Origin: an uncultured Bacilli bacterium | GTDB taxonomy: Bacteria; Bacillota_I; Bacilli_A; RF39; UBA660 | Assembly: GCA_947589695.1 (NCBI GenBank) | Contig: CANQBY010000068.1 | Span: 1 to 6,896 of the forward strand | DNA length: 6,896 bases | Direction of reading: 5' to 3' | Part shown: positions 1 through 4,114 of the stretch, piece by piece | How the letters are laid out: the number at the start of each line of letters is the position of its first letter | How positions within the stretch are numbered: the first letter of the stretch is position 1 | Notes under the pieces: generated by a model | The model's database searches: none | Told to the model about the DNA's origin: nothing | Seen by the model: the letters and a program-made list of their open reading frames with translations, nothing else | Made by a program: the position numbers and the translations under genes

Positions 1-11
1 GAGGTGGAAAT

Positions 12-302
12 ATGACTAAATATGAAATTATGTTCATCGTAAAAACAACTATGGAAGAAGCTAAAATTAAAAGTACTATCGAAGCTATGAAAAAAATTAT
101 AACTGATGGTAAAGGTAAAATAGTTGAAGTTAAAGAGATGGGCGAAAGAAAATTAGCATATCCAATTAAGAAAGAATTAAATGGATATTACTATGTTTTA
201 AAAGTTGAAGCAGACAAAGATGTTATCAAAGAATTCGATCGTCGTAGTTTAATTGATGAATCTATTTTAAGACATTTAATTATAAAATTAGATGAGGAGT
301 AG
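12..302 (+). CDS. rpsF: 30S ribosomal protein S6
   Basis: Small-subunit ribosomal protein that pairs with S18 on the platform of the 30S subunit. At 96 residues it has the usual length for the family. The N-terminus YEIMFIV is the first beta strand, and the conserved stretch GERKLAYPIKKELNGYYYVL lies at about residues 44-63. The ATG is preceded by GAGGTGG at bases 1-7, so the gene is complete, although its promoter and any S6:S18-binding leader lie outside the window. It is the first gene of the rpsF-ssb-rpsR cluster conserved across Firmicutes. The GAGGAG at 294-299, inside its last codons, serves as ribosome-binding site for ssb, so the two are translationally close. Nothing about the protein is unusual. 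Confidence 0.97.
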   Translation: MTKYEIMFIVKTTMEEAKIKSTIEAMKKIITDGKGKIVEVKEMGERKLAYPIKKELNGYYYVLKVEADKDVIKEFDRRSLIDESILRHLIIKLDEE

Positions 303-305
303 AAT

Positions 306-812
306 ATGAATAAAGTAATTTTAATCGGAAGATTAGCAAGAGATCCAGAACTTAGAACAACACCATCTAATTTGAGTGTAGCAACATTTTCAATTGCGGT
401 ATCAAGACCTTTTAATCCTCAAGGAGGAGGTCAAGCGGAAACGGATTTTATTAGTTGTGTAGTTTGGAGAAGACAAGCTGAGAATTTAGCAAAATATTGT
501 CATAAAGGCAGTCAAATTGCTGTTGAAGGAAGAATTCAAACTAGAAATTATCAAGCTCAAGATGGAAGTAAGCGATATGTAACCGAAGTTTTATGTGATA
601 ATATTACTTTCTTAGGTTCTAAAGATGATAATCAAAATAATAGTTATGGTAATAATAGTTATCAAGTACCAGTTAATAATGGTGGATATCAAGCTCCCCC
701 AACTAATATGGCACCAGATATAGCTAATATGCCTACGACGGATATTACCGAAGATCCATTTAAAGATTTTGGAGAAGAAATTACTTTAAGTGATGATGAT
801 TTACCATTTTAA
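306..812 (+). CDS. ssb: Single-stranded DNA-binding protein
   Basis: Binds single-stranded DNA as a tetramer and recruits replication, repair and recombination partners through its tail. Residues 1-105 form the OB fold: MNKVILIGRLARDPELR opens it, Trp54 in the CVVWRR segment matches the DNA-stacking tryptophan of the family, and the GSQIAVEGRIQTRNY strand follows. Residues about 106-150 are a flexible linker rich in Asn, Gln, Tyr and Pro. The last residues, DDDLPF, are the acidic partner-binding tip typical of SSB. The length of 168 is normal. The gene starts 3 bases after the rpsF stop and ends 15 bases before rpsR, the standard Firmicute order. A short coding repeat (about NNSYGNNSY, residues 111-119) lies in the linker. 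Confidence 0.97.
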   Translation: MNKVILIGRLARDPELRTTPSNLSVATFSIAVSRPFNPQGGGQAETDFISCVVWRRQAENLAKYCHKGSQIAVEGRIQTRNYQAQDGSKRYVTEVLCDNITFLGSKDDNQNNSYGNNSYQVPVNNGGYQAPPTNMAPDIANMPTTDITEDPFKDFGEEITLSDDDLPF

Positions 813-827
813 AAAGGAGGAATAAAT

Positions 828-1043
828 ATGGCAGAATTCTATCGTAAGAAAAAGAAAATATGTCAAATGTGCGCTGGTAAAAGCGTGGATTATAAAGATG
901 TAATGATTATTAATAAATATATTAATGATAAAGGCAAGATTATGCCAAGAAGAATGACAGGAGCTTGCGCAAAACATCAAAGACATATTGCAGAACAAGT
1001 TAAATATGCAAGATATATGGCTTTAATACCATTTGTTAAATAA
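828..1043 (+). CDS. rpsR: 30S ribosomal protein S18, zinc-binding (C+) form
   Basis: Small-subunit protein that forms a heterodimer with S6. The conserved core is present: DYKDV at residues 21-25, GKIMPRRMTG at 36-45 and AKHQRHIAEQVKYARYMALIPF at the C-terminus (48-69). The protein is 71 residues, slightly shorter than the B. subtilis protein because the basic N-terminal extension is short. It carries Cys12-x-x-Cys15 and Cys47-x-x-His50, the arrangement of the zinc-ribbon-like C+ forms known for S18 in some bacteria; B. subtilis S18 lacks these cysteines. A strong AAGGAGG at 814-820 sets the start. It is the last gene of its operon, followed directly by a terminator that begins within its stop codon. 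Confidence 0.96.
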   Translation: MAEFYRKKKKICQMCAGKSVDYKDVMIINKYINDKGKIMPRRMTGACAKHQRHIAEQVKYARYMALIPFVK

Positions 1044-1064
1044 GCACTTAGTGCTTTTTTTTTT
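1042..1064 (+). terminator. Terminator of the rpsF-ssb-rpsR operon
   Basis: AAGCAC pairs with GTGCTT around a TTA loop (stem 1042-1047 with 1051-1056), followed by an uninterrupted T run to 1064. The stem starts within the rpsR stop codon. Confidence 0.9.
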
Positions 1065-1095
1065 ACAATTTAACTTTACATATTTAAACTAAGTA

Positions 1096-1126
1096 ATTTG
1101 ACAACATTTGATAACCTTTGTCGAAC
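1096..1126 (+). promoter_or_regulatory. Probable Spo0A-binding region upstream of the spoIIAA-sigF pair
   Basis: TGTCGAA at 1119-1125 is a perfect match to the Spo0A (0A) box core. On the opposite strand 1103-1097 reads TGTCAAA, six of seven matches. The stretch also contains three related units at 10-bp steps, ATTTGACAAC (1096-1105), ATTTGATAAC (1106-1115) and CTTTGTCGAAC (1116-1126), a one-turn phasing like that of tandem 0A boxes. In B. subtilis the spoIIA operon is activated by phosphorylated Spo0A, so the site fits its neighbour. Binding itself is inferred. Confidence 0.6.
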
Positions 1127-1129
1127 GTG

Positions 1130-1158
1130 TTTAAAAAATATTTAAAAAGTTCTATATT
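1130..1158 (+). promoter_or_regulatory. Candidate promoter of the spoIIAA-sigF operon
   Basis: TTTAAA at 1130-1135 and TATATT at 1153-1158 are separated by 17 bp, a weak sigma-A-like pair that would start transcription near 1165. The perfect 0A box ends 4 bp upstream of the -35, a position suited to activation. No clear sigma-H promoter was found. The TTGACA at 1098-1103 has no fitting -10 at 16-18 bp and more likely belongs to the regulatory repeats. Confidence 0.4.
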
Positions 1159-1178
1159 TAAGTAGCAAGGGTGATAGA

Positions 1179-1511
1179 ATGTTAAAAGTTGATATGGAAT
1201 ATGAAAAAGGTGTTTTATATGTAAGACTAGAAGGAGTATTAAATAGAAAGTCTTGTTATAAAATAAATAATTATATTGTGCCAGTAGTATTAAAACATAA
1301 AGTTAAATATTTAGTTTTTAATATGTTTTTACTTAAAGATATAGATGAGGCCGGATTAGATAGTTTACTTAATACTAAATGTGCAATAAGAGTTAATAAA
1401 GGAAAAATTTGCTTGTGTGAAGTTAGTGATGATTTAAGATTAAAAATAAAAAGGTTAAGAATACATATTGCTTCTAATGAATTAGCAGCTAATAAATTAA
1501 TAAATATCTAA
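1179..1511 (+). CDS. spoIIAA: STAS-domain protein, SpoIIAA-like (anti-sigma factor antagonist family)
   Basis: STAS-fold protein of 110 residues that can be laid almost gap-free along B. subtilis SpoIIAA: VLYVRLEGVLN (residues 12-22) matches the VLCIRLTGELD strand, and VKYLVFNM precedes the helix bearing the switch site. In the family, SpoIIAA frees sigma-F by displacing SpoIIAB and is inactivated when SpoIIAB phosphorylates Ser58 of the DSSG motif. Here the motif reads Asp56-Glu57-Ala58-Gly59, so no serine can be phosphorylated there. The spoIIAB gene expected next is absent: this stop codon overlaps the sigma-factor start by one base (TAATG). AAGGGTGA at 1167-1174 is the ribosome-binding site. 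STAS membership and sigma partnership are well supported; the classical partner-switch function is doubtful, and it may instead act on another anti-sigma factor, on the sigma factor itself, or be a remnant kept for translational coupling. Confidence 0.82.
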   Translation: MLKVDMEYEKGVLYVRLEGVLNRKSCYKINNYIVPVVLKHKVKYLVFNMFLLKDIDEAGLDSLLNTKCAIRVNKGKICLCEVSDDLRLKIKRLRIHIASNELAANKLINI

Positions 1512-2152
1512 TGAATACAAATACACTTATAGAAACCCATATGGGATTAATTAAAAAAATAGCAAGCAAATTTTATAAAGTAGATAAAGAAGATCTAATA
1601 CAAGTGGGGGTAATTGGCTTACTTAAAGCTTATCAGAATTTTAATGATAAGGGAACAACTAGTTTTAGTACATATGCTTATTATTATATTTATGGAGAAA
1701 TGTATAATTTAGCTAAAAGTATGAGAGAAATAAAAGTAAGTAAAGATATCCTTAAAATATATAAAAAGCTAGAGACAACAAGATATACTTTAGCCCAAAA
1801 ATTAGGAAGAGTACCATCAAATGAAGAAATTGCATTATTTTTAGAATTAGATGTAAATATGGTTAATGAAGCAATAATTAGTGCGCAGTCGATAATTAGA
1901 ATGGATGATAATAGGGATGAGATTAATTTACATGAAGTAATTCCCGATGAAAGAGAAGTAAATATGGATTTAAAATTAGATTTAGATGATAGTTTTAAAG
2001 TATTAAATCCCGAGGAACAAGAAATTATAAAATCTCGCTATTATGAAGACTTGACGCAAGCAGAAGTAGCGAAAAAACTTAATATGACTCAAGTAATGGT
2101 TTCACGATATGAAAAGAAAAGTTTAGAGAAAATGCGAATGGTAATGCAATAA
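1511..2152 (+). CDS. sigF: Sporulation RNA polymerase sigma factor, sigma-F/sigma-G type
   Basis: Sigma-70 family factor of 213 residues. Region 2 covers about residues 5-72, with KEDLIQVGVIGLLKAYQNF and FSTYAYYYIYGEM for core binding and -10 recognition. Region 3 follows at about 73-130 (REIKVSKDILKIYKKLE, LAQKLGRVPSNEEIA). Region 4 at about 160-210 holds the helix-turn-helix LTQAEVAKKLNMTQVMVSRYEKK, closest in memory to the QTQSEVAERLGISQVQVSR stretch of sigma-F. It lacks roughly 40 N-terminal residues found in B. subtilis sigma-F (255 residues). The ATG lies in the overlapping TAATG with the STAS gene and has no clear Shine-Dalgarno of its own, suggesting coupled translation. Operon position behind a SpoIIAA-like gene favours sigma-F; sigma-G or a merged F/G factor is possible. 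Confidence 0.85.
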   Translation: MNTNTLIETHMGLIKKIASKFYKVDKEDLIQVGVIGLLKAYQNFNDKGTTSFSTYAYYYIYGEMYNLAKSMREIKVSKDILKIYKKLETTRYTLAQKLGRVPSNEEIALFLELDVNMVNEAIISAQSIIRMDDNRDEINLHEVIPDEREVNMDLKLDLDDSFKVLNPEEQEIIKSRYYEDLTQAEVAKKLNMTQVMVSRYEKKSLEKMRMVMQ

Positions 2153-2180
2153 TACTTTAGAAATAAAGTATTTTTTGTTT
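2151..2180 (+). terminator. Terminator of the spoIIAA-sigF operon
   Basis: A 9-bp stem, AATACTTTA (2151-2159) with TAAAGTATT (2164-2172), closes a GAAA tetraloop and is followed by TTTTTTGTTT. It begins inside the sigma-factor stop codon and has only one G-C pair. Confidence 0.8.
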
Positions 2181-2197
2181 TAAAAATAAGTTGTATA

Positions 2198-2206
2198 TGG
2201 TATAAT
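2198..2206 (+). promoter_or_regulatory. Extended -10 promoter of tRNA-Thr
   Basis: TGGTATAAT has a perfect TATAAT (2201-2206) with the extended TG motif. No good -35 lies at 16-18 bp. Transcription would start near 2213, four bases before the mature tRNA. Confidence 0.75.
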
Positions 2207-2216
2207 AATGATGTTT

Positions 2217-2292
2217 GCTGAAATAGCTCAGTCGGTAGAGCAACGCACTCGTAATGCGTAGGTCGCAAGTTCGATTCTTGTTTTCAGCACCA
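2217..2292 (+). tRNA. tRNA-Thr (anticodon CGU)
   Basis: A 76-base cloverleaf with every arm in place: acceptor GCTGAAA/TTTCAGC fully paired, D stem GCTC/GAGC, anticodon stem ACGCA/TGCGT with loop CTCGTAA, variable loop AGGTC, and T stem GCAAG/CTTGT (one G-T pair) with loop TTCGATT. The anticodon CGT at 2250-2252 reads ACG, so the tRNA carries threonine. A discriminator A is followed by an encoded CCA. It stands alone with its own promoter and terminator between the sporulation operon and the toxin unit. Confidence 0.97.
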
Positions 2293-2302
2293 TTATGTTT
2301 TT

Positions 2303-2327
2303 AATCCCTTTATTTAGGGGATTTTTT
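2303..2327 (+). terminator. Terminator of tRNA-Thr
   Basis: AATCCCTT (2303-2310) pairs with AGGGGATT (2316-2323), one T-G pair, loop of 5, followed by a T run ending at 2327. It lies 10 bases after the tRNA CCA end. Confidence 0.85.
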
Positions 2328-2372
2328 AATGTTTAATTTATTTTAGGTAACTTTTTATGTTTTTTAGATTTT

Positions 2373-2401
2373 AAAAAAAAGGTTAGTACTTGACTAACCT
2401 T
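2373..2401 (-). terminator. Minus-strand terminator of the toxin/small RNA unit
   Basis: On the minus strand AAGGTTAG (2401-2394) pairs with CTAACCTT (2386-2379) around TCAAGTA, followed by a run of eight T's ending at 2373. The plus strand shows the matching A run upstream of the hairpin, so the orientation is clear. Confidence 0.88.
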
Positions 2402-2472
2402 GTAGAATGTCTAACGACACTTGTCATTGTATTGTAAATATACAATACCGTAAAAAGCATTTCTGCTCTTGT
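2373..2472 (-). ncRNA. Candidate small structured RNA downstream of the toxin gene
   Basis: A minus-strand transcript of about 100 bases is predicted from its own consensus promoter (2507-2479) to a strong terminator (2401-2373). Read on the minus strand it folds into AGCA-GAAA-TGCT (2466-2455, GNRA-type loop), an 8-bp stem GTATTGTA/TACAATAC around TATT (2448-2429), a 5-bp stem ATGAC/GTCGT around AAGT (about 2427-2414), and the terminator stem. It lies directly behind the toxin stop codon. It matches no RNA family I recognise. It could be an RNA antitoxin or regulator, a 3' UTR element, or the mRNA of a tiny protein, since a 25-codon frame (2460-2383) runs through it. The ends are inferred. 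Confidence 0.5.
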
Positions 2473-2510
2473 ATCTATATTCTACAATATTATTTTATGT
2501 TAGTCAAGTA
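2387..2510. repeat. Interrupted inverted repeat (12 + 9 bp arms) around the small RNA
   Basis: TACTTGACTAAC (2387-2398) is repeated inverted as GTTAGTCAAGTA (2499-2510), and TTGTAGAAT (2400-2408) as ATTCTACAA (2479-2487), all perfect. One base separates the two blocks in the left arm and 11 in the right. The right arm, read on the minus strand, is the small-RNA promoter; the left arm overlaps the terminator. It might be a decayed mobile cassette or a switchable RNA pairing. Confidence 0.8.
2479..2507 (-). promoter_or_regulatory. Consensus sigma-A promoter of the small RNA
   Basis: On the minus strand TTGACT (2507-2502) and TAGAAT (2484-2479) are separated by exactly 17 bp. Transcription would start near 2472. 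It lies 27 bp beyond the toxin stop codon and points away from the gene. Confidence 0.75.
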
Positions 2511-2533
2511 TAAAATATGTACTGTTTTAATAC

Positions 2534-3139
2534 TTATAAAGTATATTCCTTTATAATTTCTTCATCAATTAATTTTAATATATCACTAGAAACCCTTAAA
2601 TTATATAAATAATCGTATTCATTTATAAGTTTACAAATAGATAGTTTACTTATTGTTTTTAAATGTTTAATGCAAGCATAAGTTTTTTTGGTTTTACAAT
2701 TTGAATAATATTTAATACAAGTTTTTATTTTTTTAATCTTATTAGGATTACTTTCATTTAATAGTAATTCTTTTAAATTATTTATTTCATGTTCATCATA
2801 TAAAAGTTCATTTAATTGTAAATTATATTTGGATTTTTTAGAAGTTAAAGGAATTACATGAAGAACAGGGTTAATCATTGTATCTTTTTTAGATATAACT
2901 AATGCGTAATGGTCGCCTGAAAACTCACTACCAATATTAACACCGAATTTCACTTTTACTATTTGACCTCTTGCAAATCTTTTATATCGTGTTGGTTTAG
3001 TATTTATTTCATATAATAAAGTTTTACTTTCGTCTAATTTGGAATTTTCAAAATGAGTATATTTATCTCCTAAATTTTTATCTGAAATTTTAATATTGTT
3101 TTGGTATGCTTTCATTAATTTTAAATGTTTATTGTTCAT
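2534..3139 (-). CDS. PemK/MazF-like toxin (putative endoribonuclease)
   Basis: A 201-residue protein with a PemK/MazF core: RGQIVKVKFGVNIGSEFSGDHYALVIS (residues 57-83) followed by the VIPLTS strand (95-100), then a Lys/Asn-rich helical insert at about 110-150, and IKHLKTISKLSI (157-168), which resembles the MazF C-terminal IRTIDK element. MazF proteins cut single-stranded RNA; at about 110 residues they are much shorter, so this is a long subfamily with an N-terminal helical extension (1-55). Where B. subtilis MazF has catalytic Arg25 (GSEQGGVRP), this has His77, while the Thr of the PLTS strand (Thr99) is kept. The start is set by AAAGGAAA (3152-3145) 7 bases upstream. No complete antitoxin gene adjoins it. 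Family is confident; toxin activity is inferred. Confidence 0.85.
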   Translation of the reverse strand: MNNKHLKLMKAYQNNIKISDKNLGDKYTHFENSKLDESKTLLYEINTKPTRYKRFARGQIVKVKFGVNIGSEFSGDHYALVISKKDTMINPVLHVIPLTSKKSKYNLQLNELLYDEHEINNLKELLLNESNPNKIKKIKTCIKYYSNCKTKKTYACIKHLKTISKLSICKLINEYDYLYNLRVSSDILKLIDEEIIKEYTL

Positions 3140-3215
3140 ATTTATTTCCTTTCGTTGTTTCTAATTCGATTTTTAATTTATTTGCTAACTTTTTTTGTAA
3201 ATACTCTTTTTTCTC

Positions 3216-3248
3216 GAAAATATTTTAAGTTTGATGCAAAATATTTTC
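3216..3248. repeat. Inverted repeat in the toxin leader
   Basis: GAAAATATTTT (3216-3226) and AAAATATTTTC (3238-3248) form a perfect 11-bp inverted repeat around an 11-base loop. It lies just downstream of the predicted minus-strand start and has no T run after it, so an operator or mRNA leader hairpin is more likely than a terminator. Confidence 0.6.
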
Positions 3249-3263
3249 TTCTTTACAAGTAGT

Positions 3264-3292
3264 ATTATAAACTAAATTATCTAAATTGTAAA
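3264..3292 (-). promoter_or_regulatory. Promoter of the toxin gene
   Basis: On the minus strand TTTACA (3292-3287) and TATAAT (3269-3264) are 17 bp apart, a near-consensus sigma-A promoter. The start near 3257 gives a leader of about 118 bases before the toxin ATG. Confidence 0.75.
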
Positions 3293-3348
3293 AAATTATT
3301 GATAGTATATTAAAAATAAAAGTATAAAAATAAAAAAAATATTGAAGA

Positions 3349-3376
3349 ATAAAGAGAAAAATATTTAACTCTTTAT
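3349..3376. repeat. Inverted repeat between the divergent toxin and cyclophilin promoters
   Basis: ATAAAGAG (3349-3356) and CTCTTTAT (3369-3376) are perfect inverted copies around a 12-base AT-only loop. Neither strand has an immediate T run. In the 304-bp gap between the toxin start (3139) and the cyclophilin start (3444) it is, with the toxin-leader repeat and the two promoters, the only structure seen; its role is unknown. Confidence 0.4.
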
Positions 3377-3415
3377 AAGTAATATGAAAATAGCATTTAT
3401 TAAAAGGGATTAATA

Positions 3416-3424
3416 TGTTATAAT
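3416..3424 (+). promoter_or_regulatory. Extended -10 promoter of the cyclophilin gene
   Basis: TGTTATAAT contains a perfect TATAAT (3419-3424) with the extended TG. No convincing -35. Transcription would start near 3431, leaving a leader of only about 13 bases. Confidence 0.7.
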
Positions 3425-3443
3425 TAAAAAGATGGAGGATAAA

Positions 3444-4046
3444 ATGAAAAAGATAATAATTGGTTTATTAATAAGTATGGTATTATTAACAGGTTGTGGG
3501 AATAAAAATATAACTGAAGGAGAAATAGAAAATATGAAATATGAAGAAACAGAAGAAGTTACAAATTATGTAAAAATAGTTACGGATGATAATAAAGTAA
3601 TATTAATGGAATTATATCCAGATATTGCACCAATTACCGTCGAAAATTTTAAAAATTTAGTTAGTAAACATTATTATGATGGAACAATATTTCATCGTGT
3701 GATTGAAAACTTTATGATACAAGCAGGTGGTTTTACTGAAAGTGGAACATTACCAGAAGTAGATAGTATTAAAGGGGAATTTAGCGAAAATGGAGTTACG
3801 AATACTTTAAAACATGAAGAAGGAATTGTATCAATGGCGAGAGCAAATAATATGAATAGTGCAAGTAATCAATTCTTTATTTGTGTTAGTAAAAGTAGTC
3901 ATTTAGATGGAAAATATGCAGCTTTTGGAAAAGTAATCGCAGGTTATGAAGTAGCTTTAGCTATTTCAAAAGTAGAAACCGATAGTTTTGATAAACCAAC
4001 GACAACACAAAGAATAAAAACTATAAGATTTGTGAATGTTAATTAA
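3444..4046 (+). CDS. Cyclophilin-type peptidyl-prolyl cis-trans isomerase, lipoprotein
   Basis: Foldase that catalyses cis-trans isomerisation of prolyl bonds, predicted to act outside the membrane. A Lys-rich start and hydrophobic run end in the lipobox LLTGC, so Cys18 would be lipidated after signal cleavage. A charged linker (about 22-40) leads to the cyclophilin domain (42-200) with FHRVIENFMIQAGG (83-96; catalytic Arg85, Gln93), SMARANNMNSASNQFFI (130-146) and LDGKYAAFGKVI (154-165). His153 takes the place of the cyclosporin-contacting Trp of human cyclophilin A, as is common in bacteria. Of two in-frame ATGs, the upstream one (3432) overlaps the GGAGG (3434-3438) that serves the second, so 3444 is chosen. 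It has its own promoter and terminator. A lipoprotein foldase would assist exported proteins; its clients are unknown. Confidence 0.92.
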   Translation: MKKIIIGLLISMVLLTGCGNKNITEGEIENMKYEETEEVTNYVKIVTDDNKVILMELYPDIAPITVENFKNLVSKHYYDGTIFHRVIENFMIQAGGFTESGTLPEVDSIKGEFSENGVTNTLKHEEGIVSMARANNMNSASNQFFICVSKSSHLDGKYAAFGKVIAGYEVALAISKVETDSFDKPTTTQRIKTIRFVNVN

Positions 4047-4065
4047 CTCCTTTAAGAGGAGTTTT
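4045..4065 (+). terminator. Weak terminator after the cyclophilin gene
   Basis: AACTCCT (4045-4051) pairs with AGGAGTT (4057-4063) around TTAAG. Only four T's follow, so read-through into the ABC transporter gene is possible. Confidence 0.6.
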
Positions 4066-4081
4066 AAATTGGTTTGGTTTG

Positions 4082-4090
4082 TGTTATAAT
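4082..4090 (+). promoter_or_regulatory. Extended -10 promoter of the ABC transporter gene
   Basis: TGTTATAAT with TATAAT at 4085-4090, identical to the cyclophilin promoter core. No good -35. Transcription would start near 4097, 18 bases before the ATG. Confidence 0.7.
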
Positions 4091-4114
4091 TTAGAAATTA
4101 AATGGTGATATTTT

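Noticed and set aside
801..998. Open frame of 65 codons on the minus strand across rpsR
   Set aside because: It is the antisense shadow of rpsR, Cys- and His-rich only because of that, and has no family resemblance.
1098..1103. TTGACA as the -35 of the sporulation operon
   Set aside because: The bases 17 bp downstream (TCGAAC) are no -10; the element fits the 0A-like repeats better.
2217..2292. tRNA-Thr 3' end as an integration site for the toxin unit
   Set aside because: No second copy of the tRNA 3' end was found in the window, and no integrase gene is present.
2521..2543. Hairpin ATACTT/AAGTAT just after the toxin coding region as its terminator
   Set aside because: The bases after it on the minus strand are TAAAAC, with no T run.
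3432..3443. Upstream ATG for the cyclophilin gene
   Set aside because: It overlaps the GGAGG that serves the ATG at 3444, and would add four residues before a perfect lipoprotein signal.
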